Part shown: piece after piece, positions 1-6,213 of the stretch
Layout: each line of letters begins with the position of its first letter
How positions within the stretch are numbered: position 1 is the stretch's first letter
From: Gemmatimonadales bacterium
GTDB lineage: Bacteria > Gemmatimonadota > Gemmatimonadetes > Gemmatimonadales > GWC2-71-9
Length of the DNA: 7,935 nucleotides
Assembly: GCA_025929805.1 (NCBI GenBank)
Contig: JAICPP010000158.1
Span: 1-7,935 of the forward strand
Direction of reading: 5' to 3'
The notes under the pieces: generated by a model
The model's input: the letters and a program-made list of their open reading frames with translations, nothing else
What the model was told of the DNA's origin: nothing
Databases searched by the model: none
Translations under genes and position numbers: made by a program

Positions 1-294
1 TGGCGCAGCTCGCTTCGCTCCCTCAGGAGGGGCGGCCGACTCGTTGTCTGCGGCGCGACGACCGGTCCGACGGTGTCACTGGATCTGCGGCGACTGTTCT
101 GGCACCAGTGGTCTCTCCTGGGCTCGACTCTGGGAAGTCGTCGGGAATACGCGGAGGTCGTCAGGCTGGCGGGTGAAGGGAAGCTGTGGCCGGTCATTGA
201 CCAGGTAGTACCGTGGGACAGAGCCCTGCTTGCGATCGAGCGTCTGGCCAGGGGTGAGCAGATCGGGAAACTCGTAATCGAGGTTGCGCCGTGA
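1..294 (+). CDS. Zinc-type alcohol dehydrogenase (MDR superfamily), C-terminal fragment
   Basis: Frame 1 is open from the left edge to TGA at 292-294, giving 97 visible residues. The N-terminal GroES-like catalytic domain and most of the Rossmann fold lie outside the window. What remains looks like the end of the NAD(P)-binding domain and the return to the catalytic domain: a Gly-Gly-Arg-Leu-Val-Val strand followed by CGATTGP, the 'LFWHQWSLLGSTLGSRREY' segment, and an ending in GEQIGKLVIEV. Zinc-binding dehydrogenases and quinone oxidoreductases typically end with a G-K-(L/V)-V motif of this kind. The family oxidises alcohols or reduces enones or quinones with NAD(P)(H) in the cytoplasm. The substrate cannot be told from this piece, and the zinc ligands are not visible. 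An internal ATG/GTG start would leave no functional enzyme, so this is an edge truncation rather than a short gene. The stop overlaps the next gene's start as GTGA, suggesting a shared transcript. Confidence 0.85.
   Translation, partial: WRSSLRSLRRGGRLVVCGATTGPTVSLDLRRLFWHQWSLLGSTLGSRREYAEVVRLAGEGKLWPVIDQVVPWDRALLAIERLARGEQIGKLVIEVAP
280..283 (+). promoter_or_regulatory. Ribosome binding site supporting the GTG start at 291
   Basis: GAGG lies 7 bases upstream of the GTG at 291, inside the last codons of the dehydrogenase gene. It supports the GTG start that forms the GTGA overlap. Confidence 0.5.
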
Positions 295-1016
295 ACGACC
301 TATGGCAACGCATTCTCGTCGGGGCCGAACAGATCGGCAGCGTGATCCCCGCACTGGTCGGGGCCGCCGTCATCCTGATCACCGGCTACTTCCTCGCGCG
401 TCAAGTTCAGCGGTGGGCCGACGACACCTTGAAGCGGCTCAACTTCCATCGAGTGGCGAGTGCGGGGGGCCTGGACGAGGTGGTCGGGCGAACTGGTTCG
501 AGGCTCGATCCCGTCCGGGCTCTGGCCAAACTGATCTTCTGGCTGGTAATGCTGGTGGTCATCCTCCTGACCAGCACCGCACTCGGCCTCGAGAGCATCA
601 ATGAGATGTTCGGGGCCATGCTGGCCTTCATCCCCACCTTGATTGCCGGGATCGTGATCGTGATTCTCGGCATCATCGTCGGCGAGTTCGTGCGCGGCGT
701 AATTGTGGCCTCGGCCGGGAGCGTCTCGGGTGTGCCCACCGTAGCCAAGATGGCCAAGGGTGCCGTCATCCTGATTGCGCTGTTCATGGCGCTGCAGCAG
801 ATCGGAGTCGCCGAGGAGATCGTCACCGCCGCATTCACCCTGATTCTGGGCGCCGGTGCACTCGCAGTTGGCCTGGCCTTTGGTCTGGGGAACCGGGAGC
901 TCGCCGGCGATATCACCCGACGATGGTATGAACAAGGGCAGCACCGTGGCCGCCGCCGAAACGACCTGAGCGGACCCAATACGCCGCCGGGAGAGGAGCC
1001 ACCGATTCTCGACTAG
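291..1016 (+). CDS. Conserved TM-helix / mechanosensitive-channel-like membrane protein
   Basis: This 241-residue protein is predicted to sit in the inner membrane. Hydrophobic segments lie at about residues 16-36, 79-99, 108-134, 155-171 and 178-198. The last helix runs into GLAFGLGNRELAGDITRRW (194-212). A Gly/Ala-rich helix followed by this GLGNRELAGD-like turn is typical of small proteins annotated as 'conserved TM helix' (PF05552-like) or small-conductance mechanosensitive channel-like. It resembles the pore-helix region of MscS. No MscS beta domain follows: the protein ends in a short, charged, Pro-rich tail (about 213-241). It may form a channel or have a related envelope-stress role, but gating is not shown by the sequence. 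The GTG start overlaps the upstream stop and has GAGG 7 bases before it. The stop lies 4 bases from that of the convergent lipoprotein gene. The family call is firmer than the channel function. Confidence 0.82.
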   Translation: MNDLWQRILVGAEQIGSVIPALVGAAVILITGYFLARQVQRWADDTLKRLNFHRVASAGGLDEVVGRTGSRLDPVRALAKLIFWLVMLVVILLTSTALGLESINEMFGAMLAFIPTLIAGIVIVILGIIVGEFVRGVIVASAGSVSGVPTVAKMAKGAVILIALFMALQQIGVAEEIVTAAFTLILGAGALAVGLAFGLGNRELAGDITRRWYEQGQHRGRRRNDLSGPNTPPGEEPPILD

Positions 1017-1020
1017 ACGC

Positions 1021-2127
1021 TCAGCGCAGCTTGAATCGCGCCAAGCTCCTCGATCCATCGCCGTTTTTTACGGATCCGTAGACCACGCCATTCGCACCGA
1101 ATCCCACCAAGCTCGCATCCTTAGGAAACGCTACTTCGGGGCGCCAGCCACTTCGCCGATCGACCCTGCCGTAGACCAGGCTAGAACCTTCGCTTTGGCG
1201 GGGCCGCTGGAGCCACACCTCGCCGCTCGGGCTGCTGATAGCGAGATCGAACGGCGGCTTGGTTTCCGCGAACGGGTAGACGATGCGGAGATCCTGAGGC
1301 ATGCCGAACTGCTTACCCTGCTCCCGAACCTGGGCGAGAACCCGGTCCTTGTCCGCCTGAGTAACAGCCACCTTGGTGAACGACCGGGGCTCTCCGAGGG
1401 TCCATTTGCCTGCGGGTGAGCGCCAGTCCACCCGGTTTTCGTGAGCCCGCGCCACCCAGGCGGTGCCATCCGGCAACACACCAAAAAAGTCGTTGGGAGC
1501 AAAGACCTTGGCGGCTTGCTGGACCTCTTCCCCGAAAACGGCGTCTCCGTACTCGGGTGAGACCAGCCGGGCCACGGTGTCGACTTGTCCTCCAGGTAAG
1601 GCTATTCGAAGAACGGGAATGCTGTCGGGCCGCACCGGGCTTCCGGGCTCACCGCCACCCAGCACCGATTGGTAGTCGATCTTGTACCCTCCTCCCACGG
1701 TGTCGTACGCCATGATGGGCGTCCTGCCGGCCACCTGCTTGATCGGTAAGAGACCGAGGGCCCGTCCAGCCTCGTTCCACAACGTGGTTCGAATAGCGCT
1801 GAAGTCCACAAGAGCGATCGTATCGCCCGCCAAGCGGGCCACCCATCCGGGGAACCGGTACTGCTCGGAAGGACTGTCCGGGCGGATGGAGTCGACCGGG
1901 GTACCCAGGGTATCCAATCTGCCGGTCCGGAAATCGGCACGCAGGAACAGCTTACTCTTGGTGTCGGCGAACAGTACCCGCCCGTCCTTCAGCTCGATCA
2001 CGTTGCTGATCATCCCCAGGCTGGCGGGGAGCCGGCGGTCCTGGCTCAGCCTTTGACTCTGACTCTCGGCTGGACGGCAGGCGACCGTAGCCACCGACAG
2101 GACAGCGTAGATCGTGCACAGCTTCAT
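1021..2127 (-). CDS. Predicted lipoprotein, beta-propeller-like; paralogue of the upstream gene
   Basis: The 368-residue protein has no family I can name. It starts with a short signal-like segment (residues 1-16; K2 then a hydrophobic stretch) ending in TVAC, a weak lipobox that would make C17 the lipidated residue. The mature part has repeated short strands with DG turns (KDGRVLFAD 47-55, LPDGTAWVAR 218-227, SPSGEVWLQ 299-307). This is the texture of a six- or seven-bladed propeller such as NHL or 6-bladed folds, but that is inference. It is clearly related to the gene just upstream: both have GVL-x-DG-x-x-WVAR followed by NRVDWRSP, W and GEP (216-246), then KPPF...PSGEVWL (290-306) and VDRR (322-325). 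The start is supported by GAGGGA 6 bases before the ATG. It is the last gene of the - strand array and probably acts in the periplasm or on a membrane surface. Its ligand is unknown. Confidence 0.75.
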   Translation of the reverse strand: MKLCTIYAVLSVATVACRPAESQSQRLSQDRRLPASLGMISNVIELKDGRVLFADTKSKLFLRADFRTGRLDTLGTPVDSIRPDSPSEQYRFPGWVARLAGDTIALVDFSAIRTTLWNEAGRALGLLPIKQVAGRTPIMAYDTVGGGYKIDYQSVLGGGEPGSPVRPDSIPVLRIALPGGQVDTVARLVSPEYGDAVFGEEVQQAAKVFAPNDFFGVLPDGTAWVARAHENRVDWRSPAGKWTLGEPRSFTKVAVTQADKDRVLAQVREQGKQFGMPQDLRIVYPFAETKPPFDLAISSPSGEVWLQRPRQSEGSSLVYGRVDRRSGWRPEVAFPKDASLVGFGANGVVYGSVKNGDGSRSLARFKLR

Positions 2128-2133
2128 TCGAAA

Positions 2134-2139
2134 TCCCTC
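2134..2139 (-). promoter_or_regulatory. Strong ribosome binding site overlapping the upstream stop codon
   Basis: On the - strand, GAGGGA sits 6 bases before the ATG at 2127. Its first two bases are also the last two of the TGA that ends the upstream lipoprotein gene. Ribosomes finishing the first gene would stop on this site, which favours coupled translation of the pair. Confidence 0.6.
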
Positions 2140-3217
2140 ATGGTTCGGTGAGTTGGGTGGCGAGCTTCATGGCCACCAGTCTGGTGCCGCTGGGGGTTGG
2201 CTCCACGAAAAGGCCGTGGCTGGGACTCAGCGCCATGACACGCCCGTGCCCTCTGACCCGGATCTCCCGAACCATGCGGCCTCTGCGGTCGACCACGTGA
2301 TAGCGGCGGGATGAATCGGCGGGGGCACGGCTCTTCTCCAGCCATACCTCGCCCGAAGGGGCTGTAAGCCCCGCCTCGAACGGAGGCTTGAGCGCCGCGA
2401 ACGGCAGCTCCTGAGCCGTGCGCCTCAGTTCGGGGGGAAACCGGCGGAGGAAAAGCTCGCGGTCGTATCGGGTGACCTCGAGAACCCGGTCGGGGAGTGG
2501 CTCGCCCCGAGACCAGTCGCTGTCTGGAGAGCGCCAGTCGACCCGATTGTCGTAAACCCGCGCCACCCACACCGAGCCGTCCTTCAGGACGCCCCAGCGA
2601 TCCACCCCGCTGAACACTCGACGCTCGAATCGCCGGCCGGCTTCTCCCACCACTTCGGCAATGTCCAACGGCGCCAGTCTCGCGATGGTATCGACCCGTC
2701 TCAGTTCCGAATCGGTCCGGACCAGAGCGGCCGAGTCGCGGTTGCCGCTCCCATCTGGTCCGGGAGGAGGATACAAATCCAGGTAGAATTGTCCGGCGGC
2801 ATCCCGCGCACGGGGCAGCGTTCCCCGCACGGAGGACGGAGCTGGTATCGCGCGGATAAGCCGGCCCGTGGGCCCCCATAGCCCCAACCGGCGCAGTCCC
2901 CAGTCCCCGATGTAGAGGGTATCTTCGGCAACGAAGATGTTGGAAGGGTTCCCGAGTTGTTCCGAGCTCCCGCCGCCGACCCGAGCCGTTTTTCGCCCGG
3001 CAAAGTCTACTATGGCTACTGTTTCCTCGGCCTGCACCAGCACAGCCCACCGTTCACCACCCAGCCAAGCCGCCTCGGACACCTCACCGTAGTCGGTCTG
3101 GAGTGTATCACCCGAAGGGGTGAGATCGCTGACGACCGGTGGGGCCGTCGAGGATCCGCACGCAGCAAGGAAGCCTGCTACCAGCAGGAAAATTCCCCCA
3201 TAGGTGCCAGGATGCAT
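2138..3217 (-). CDS. Predicted lipoprotein, beta-propeller-like; paralogue of the downstream gene
   Basis: This is a 359-residue protein with a good lipoprotein signal: hydrophobic residues 8-19, then LAAC with C20 as the lipidation site, followed by GSS. The n-region has no Lys or Arg (MHPGTYGG), which is unusual. Strand-turn segments such as VAIVDFAGRKTARVG (67-81), VAEDTLYIGDWGLRRLGLW (96-114) and LKDGSVWVAR (211-220) resemble beta-propeller blades. The middle and C-terminal parts match the next gene: GVL-x-DG-x-x-WVAR, NRVDWRSP, W-x-x-GEP (209-240), KPPF...PSGEVWL (277-293) and VDRR (309-312). No named family is recognised. The gap to the YbhR-like permease is 21 bases, so co-transcription with the exporter is likely. 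No clear Shine-Dalgarno is seen at this ATG. The reading frame extends 7 codons upstream to a stop that is also the permease stop, with only ATT as an alternative start. The likely location is the outer or inner membrane, facing the periplasm. Confidence 0.78.
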   Translation of the reverse strand: MHPGTYGGIFLLVAGFLAACGSSTAPPVVSDLTPSGDTLQTDYGEVSEAAWLGGERWAVLVQAEETVAIVDFAGRKTARVGGGSSEQLGNPSNIFVAEDTLYIGDWGLRRLGLWGPTGRLIRAIPAPSSVRGTLPRARDAAGQFYLDLYPPPGPDGSGNRDSAALVRTDSELRRVDTIARLAPLDIAEVVGEAGRRFERRVFSGVDRWGVLKDGSVWVARVYDNRVDWRSPDSDWSRGEPLPDRVLEVTRYDRELFLRRFPPELRRTAQELPFAALKPPFEAGLTAPSGEVWLEKSRAPADSSRRYHVVDRRGRMVREIRVRGHGRVMALSPSHGLFVEPTPSGTRLVAMKLATQLTEP

Positions 3218-3238
3218 GCGCGGAAAGGTAATGGCCCT

Positions 3239-4372
3239 TCATGCGGCGTACTTGCGGTATCGGCGAACAGCCAGCATCAGTACAGCCAGACCGGCCGCGG
3301 CGAGGCCGAGGATGGTGGTCCCTACGGTTTCGAGCCCGGCGCCCTTCACCAGCACCGAGCGCATGATGAACACGAAGTGCTTGACCGGGTTCGCCTCCGC
3401 TACCGCTTGGGCCCAGTCCGGCATGGAGTCGAGCGGGGTGAACAGGCCCCCCATGAGCAAAAAGATCAGGATCACGAAGAAGGCAACGAACATTGCCTGC
3501 TGTTGGGTTCGCGTGATGGTGGAGATCCACAGGCCCAGTCCGAGCACCACGATCAGGTAGACCATGAGAGCGAGATAGACTAACACCAGATTTCCTCGCA
3601 TTGGAATGCCGAAAACCAGCTTGCCGATAGTCAACCCGATCGTAAAAATCACCAACGAGAGCAGCCAGAACGGGATCAGCTTGGCCGCGATGAACTGGAG
3701 TTTGGTCATCGGGGTCACATTCAGCTGCTCCAGGGTACCGAGTTCGTACTCCCGAGTGATGTTCTGCGCGGTCAGGAGGAGCCCGATGATGGTGGTGAGC
3801 GCCACCAGGAGCGCCGGCACCATGTAGTGCTTGTAGTTCCTGGTGGGATTGAACCAGCGTTGCGTCCGCAGGTCGAGAGGAGCCGGCCGCATCGTACCGG
3901 TGAAGGATCGGCGTCCGGCAGGAAGCGTTGCGCTGAGCTCCCTGGCGTAATCCGACAGGATGGTAGTGGCATTGGATTGGATAATGCCGGCGGCCGAGCC
4001 CTCCTCGGCGTTGAGGATGAGCTGCACCTTGGCTCGGCGGTGCTGAACCAGGTCCTCCTCGAAGTGCCGTGGGATGTGGAGCACAGCGGTGACGTCCCGA
4101 TCGAGTAAAGCCTGCTCGGCGACTTGATCACTCGGCGCCTGGCGCACCACTCGAAACTGACGCCCACCCTCCAGCCTCTGGACCAGGCCCGCGGACACCG
4201 TCGTCCGGTCCTCGTCCACTACCAGCAGACGGGTCTGCTTGAGATCGAAGGTCGCGGCATTGGAGAGCACCAGCAGCTGCACCACCGGGATCATGAAGAT
4301 CTGGGCTACGGTGGTGTGATCACGAAAGATCTGGAGAAACTCCTTGCGTACCAGAAAGAGAATCGTTCGCAT
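3239..4372 (-). CDS. ybhR: ABC-2 type exporter permease, YbhR-like
   Basis: This 377-residue permease has the standard ABC-2 (ABC2_membrane_3) layout. A cytoplasmic RKEFLQIFRD start leads to a first helix (about 21-40). A large extracytoplasmic domain follows (about 45-180), then five more helices near 183-203, 231-254, 262-285, 293-313 and 350-370. Between the second and third helices is ITREYELGTLEQLNVTPM (205-222), the conserved cytoplasmic segment of this family, thought to contact the ATPase. TQQQAMF (289-295) and the segment NYKHYMVPALLVALTTIIG (179-197) match my memory of E. coli YbhR (about 368 residues) better than YbhS. It should pair with the adjacent YbhS-like permease as the transmembrane core. 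It starts 3 bases after the YbhS-like stop, with only a weak GAG upstream, so translation is probably coupled. The substrate is unknown. The YbhFSR system of E. coli has been linked to drug and Na+/Li+ efflux, which need not hold here. Confidence 0.9.
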   Translation of the reverse strand: MRTILFLVRKEFLQIFRDHTTVAQIFMIPVVQLLVLSNAATFDLKQTRLLVVDEDRTTVSAGLVQRLEGGRQFRVVRQAPSDQVAEQALLDRDVTAVLHIPRHFEEDLVQHRRAKVQLILNAEEGSAAGIIQSNATTILSDYARELSATLPAGRRSFTGTMRPAPLDLRTQRWFNPTRNYKHYMVPALLVALTTIIGLLLTAQNITREYELGTLEQLNVTPMTKLQFIAAKLIPFWLLSLVIFTIGLTIGKLVFGIPMRGNLVLVYLALMVYLIVVLGLGLWISTITRTQQQAMFVAFFVILIFLLMGGLFTPLDSMPDWAQAVAEANPVKHFVFIMRSVLVKGAGLETVGTTILGLAAAGLAVLMLAVRRYRKYAA

Positions 4373-4375
4373 GGT

Positions 4376-5479
4376 CTAGCTCAGCCGGATGGCCAGCTTG
4401 CGGGATCCCACGAGCAGGAAAAACGCGGTCATGCCCAGCAGCACCAGCGTCTCCTGCCACAGGGTGGCGAGCCCCGCGCCTTTGATCATGATTCCCCGCA
4501 CCACTACAAGAAACCAGCGCGCCGGGACCATGAAGGAGATGGCTTGGAGCCAGCCGGGCAGGGAGTCCAGCGGAAAAATGAATCCGGACAGCAGCATGGT
4601 AGGCATCATGAGCCCCGCGAGCGCAAAAATCATCGCGGTTCGCTGGGTCGGCGCCTTGGTGGAGATGACGATTCCCAGGGCAAGCGCGGTGATGATGTAG
4701 AGCCCACATTCGGCCAATAGGAGCGTTAGGCTCCCCCGCAAAGGGACCTGGAACACGACCCGGGCTGCGATCAACACCAGGATTACGCCCGAGAACCCGA
4801 GCACGATATAGGGGATCACCTTCCCGACGACGATGGCGGCCGGACGGATAGGTGATACCAGCAACATCTCCATCGTGCCGGTCTCCTTCTCCCGCGTAAT
4901 CGAGATCGCGGTCATCATGGCGGACATGATCGTGAGGACGAAGGCCACGAGGCCCGGCACGAACAGGTGGGAGCTCTCCAGGGTCGGGTTGTACCTCAGC
5001 CGACTGGTAGGCTCGATCCGGAGACCGTCCTGCGCCGGAGCCGCATCGCCATACCAGCGGTGGATCACCGCCGTAGCGTAACCCTGCATGATCCCGCCGG
5101 TATTCGGATCGCTGCCATCGGTAAGCAGCTGAATTAGCAGCGAGTCTCCTCGTCCAAGCCGGCGCTCTACCTCGCTGGGGAGTACCAGTGCCTGCCGGAT
5201 CGAACCGGCACGGAACTGAGTCTCCAGATTCTGACTACTCGAGGCCACGCCGACCACGTGAAAGCGCTCCGAAGCAGCCAGGCGATCGCGCAACTCCAGT
5301 GTGGCAATGTCGGGAGTGGGATCTACCACGGCGATGGGGATCTTCCGGACGTCGGTGCGGACCGCGAACCCGAAGATCAACACCTGGATCAGAGGTAGAA
5401 GGAGGAGGATGGCCAGGGTCTGGCGATCCCGAAGCAGGTGCAGTGTCTCCTTGCGTACGAAGCCGAGGAACGCCTTCAT
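4376..5479 (-). CDS. ybhS: ABC-2 type exporter permease, YbhS-like
   Basis: A 367-residue integral membrane protein. The cytoplasmic RKETLHLLRD segment (9-18) precedes helix 1 (about 21-40). An extracytoplasmic domain (about 42-170) contains DGSDPNTGGIMQGY (121-134), close to the DGS-x-PNT...QGY motif I recall in E. coli YbhS. Five further helices lie near 172-194, 221-243, 250-274, 282-303 and 343-358. The ABC-2 signature ITREKETGTMEMLLVSPI is at 194-211, and LSGFIFPLDSLPGWL (297-311) is the usual segment between the last helices. Length agrees with E. coli YbhS (about 377). It is distinct from the neighbouring YbhR-like permease, so a heterodimeric membrane domain is expected. The ATG overlaps the upstream ATPase stop as ATGA. 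A GGAG ribosome site lies 7 bases upstream, inside a predicted hairpin loop (separate entry). Confidence 0.9.
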   Translation of the reverse strand: MKAFLGFVRKETLHLLRDRQTLAILLLLPLIQVLIFGFAVRTDVRKIPIAVVDPTPDIATLELRDRLAASERFHVVGVASSSQNLETQFRAGSIRQALVLPSEVERRLGRGDSLLIQLLTDGSDPNTGGIMQGYATAVIHRWYGDAAPAQDGLRIEPTSRLRYNPTLESSHLFVPGLVAFVLTIMSAMMTAISITREKETGTMEMLLVSPIRPAAIVVGKVIPYIVLGFSGVILVLIAARVVFQVPLRGSLTLLLAECGLYIITALALGIVISTKAPTQRTAMIFALAGLMMPTMLLSGFIFPLDSLPGWLQAISFMVPARWFLVVVRGIMIKGAGLATLWQETLVLLGMTAFFLLVGSRKLAIRLS

Positions 5480-6213
5480 ACGCCCGCTCCCGGGCGGGTG
5501 AGGCGGAGGAAGACATCGTCCAGCGTCGCCGCCCCGAACTGGTTGCGCACAGCGGACGGAACGCCCATAGCCGCGATGGCGCCGTCTACCATGATCGAGA
5601 TCCGATTGCAGTACTCCGCTTCGTCGAGGTAGTGGGTGGTGACCAGAACGCTGGTCCCCTGCGCCGCTGTCTCGTAGATGAGCTCCCAGAAACGACGGCG
5701 GGTGATCGGATCGACCCCTCCGGTTGGCTCGTCCAGAAAAACCACTCCCGGCCGGTGCAGTAGCGCTACACAGAAGGCGAGTTGCTGCTTCCAGCCCAAT
5801 GGGATCTCCCGAACCAGCTCATTCCCTGCGTGCTCCAGGCCGATGCGGGCCAGGATGCCCCCGGTTCGGGTGGTGATGTCGCGGTCGCTGACGCCGTAAA
5901 TGCCGCCGTACAGCGTGATGTTCTCCTGCACCGTCAGGTCTTCGTAGAGCGAAAACCGCTGGCTCATGTAGCCGATGCGGCGGCGCACCTGCTCGGCCTG
6001 GGTGCTGATATCGTAACCGGCGACAGTCGCCGATCCGGAGGTAGGAACCAGCAGACCAATCAGCATGCGCATGGCAGTGGTCTTTCCAGCCCCATTAGCG
6101 CCCAGAAATCCGAAGACTTCTCCCTGCTCGACGTGGAAGGTTATGGCGTCCACCGCGGTGAACTGACCGAAACGGCGGGTGAGCTCATGAGCATCGATGG
6201 CGTAGGTGCTCAC
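5476..6213 (-). CDS. ABC exporter ATPase, equivalent to the C-terminal half of YbhF
   Basis: This 245-residue nucleotide-binding domain (numbering from the GTG at 6213) powers the exporter at the cytoplasmic face. Motifs in order: Walker A GANGAGKTT (38-46), Q-loop YMSQ with Q85, an altered signature LGWKQ (139-143) in place of LSGGQ, Walker B VVFLDEP (157-163) with catalytic Glu, D-loop GGVD (165-168), and H-loop H194 in TTHYLDEAE. It therefore keeps all its own ATP-hydrolysis residues but offers a poor signature to its partner. As I recall, the second half of fused E. coli YbhF/RbbA proteins also has an LGxxQ-type signature, so this looks like a family trait. Start choice: an ATG at 6240 would add 9 residues but has no ribosome site. 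The GTG at 6213 overlaps the upstream stop as GTGA and has AGGGA 8 bases before it. The gene ends in an ATGA overlap with the YbhS-like permease. Confidence 0.92.
   Translation of the reverse strand: MSTYAIDAHELTRRFGQFTAVDAITFHVEQGEVFGFLGANGAGKTTAMRMLIGLLVPTSGSATVAGYDISTQAEQVRRRIGYMSQRFSLYEDLTVQENITLYGGIYGVSDRDITTRTGGILARIGLEHAGNELVREIPLGWKQQLAFCVALLHRPGVVFLDEPTGGVDPITRRRFWELIYETAAQGTSVLVTTHYLDEAEYCNRISIMVDGAIAAMGVPSAVRNQFGAATLDDVFLRLTRPGAGV
5481..5496 (-). promoter_or_regulatory. Hairpin holding the YbhS ribosome binding site in its loop
   Basis: On the - strand the sequence reads CGCCCG-GGAG-CGGGCG: a perfect 6-base-pair all-GC stem with a GGAG loop, followed by one T and the YbhS ATG. GGAG is the only good Shine-Dalgarno candidate, 7 bases before the start. 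The same bases encode the last residues (RPGAG) of the upstream ATPase, so a ribosome translating that gene would open the stem. The structure is seen in the sequence; a regulatory role is inference. Confidence 0.4.

Noticed and set aside
300..1058. Long open frame (252 codons) on the - strand opposite the channel-like gene
   Set aside because: Its translation is rich in Gly, Asp, Glu, Gln and His with no domain pattern. The + strand frame has clear membrane helices and a family motif. This is a typical GC-rich antisense shadow.
1061..1073. CCGT-TTTTT-ACGG inverted repeat near the convergent junction, as a terminator
   Set aside because: The stem is only 4 bp, and the T-run is in the loop rather than after the stem. 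It lies inside the lipoprotein coding sequence, where it encodes ordinary residues.
2124..3050. 308-codon frame on the - strand overlapping the first lipoprotein gene in another frame
   Set aside because: It is Arg/Gly/Pro-rich and low in structure. The competing frame has a lipobox and motifs shared with its paralogue, so this one is a shadow.
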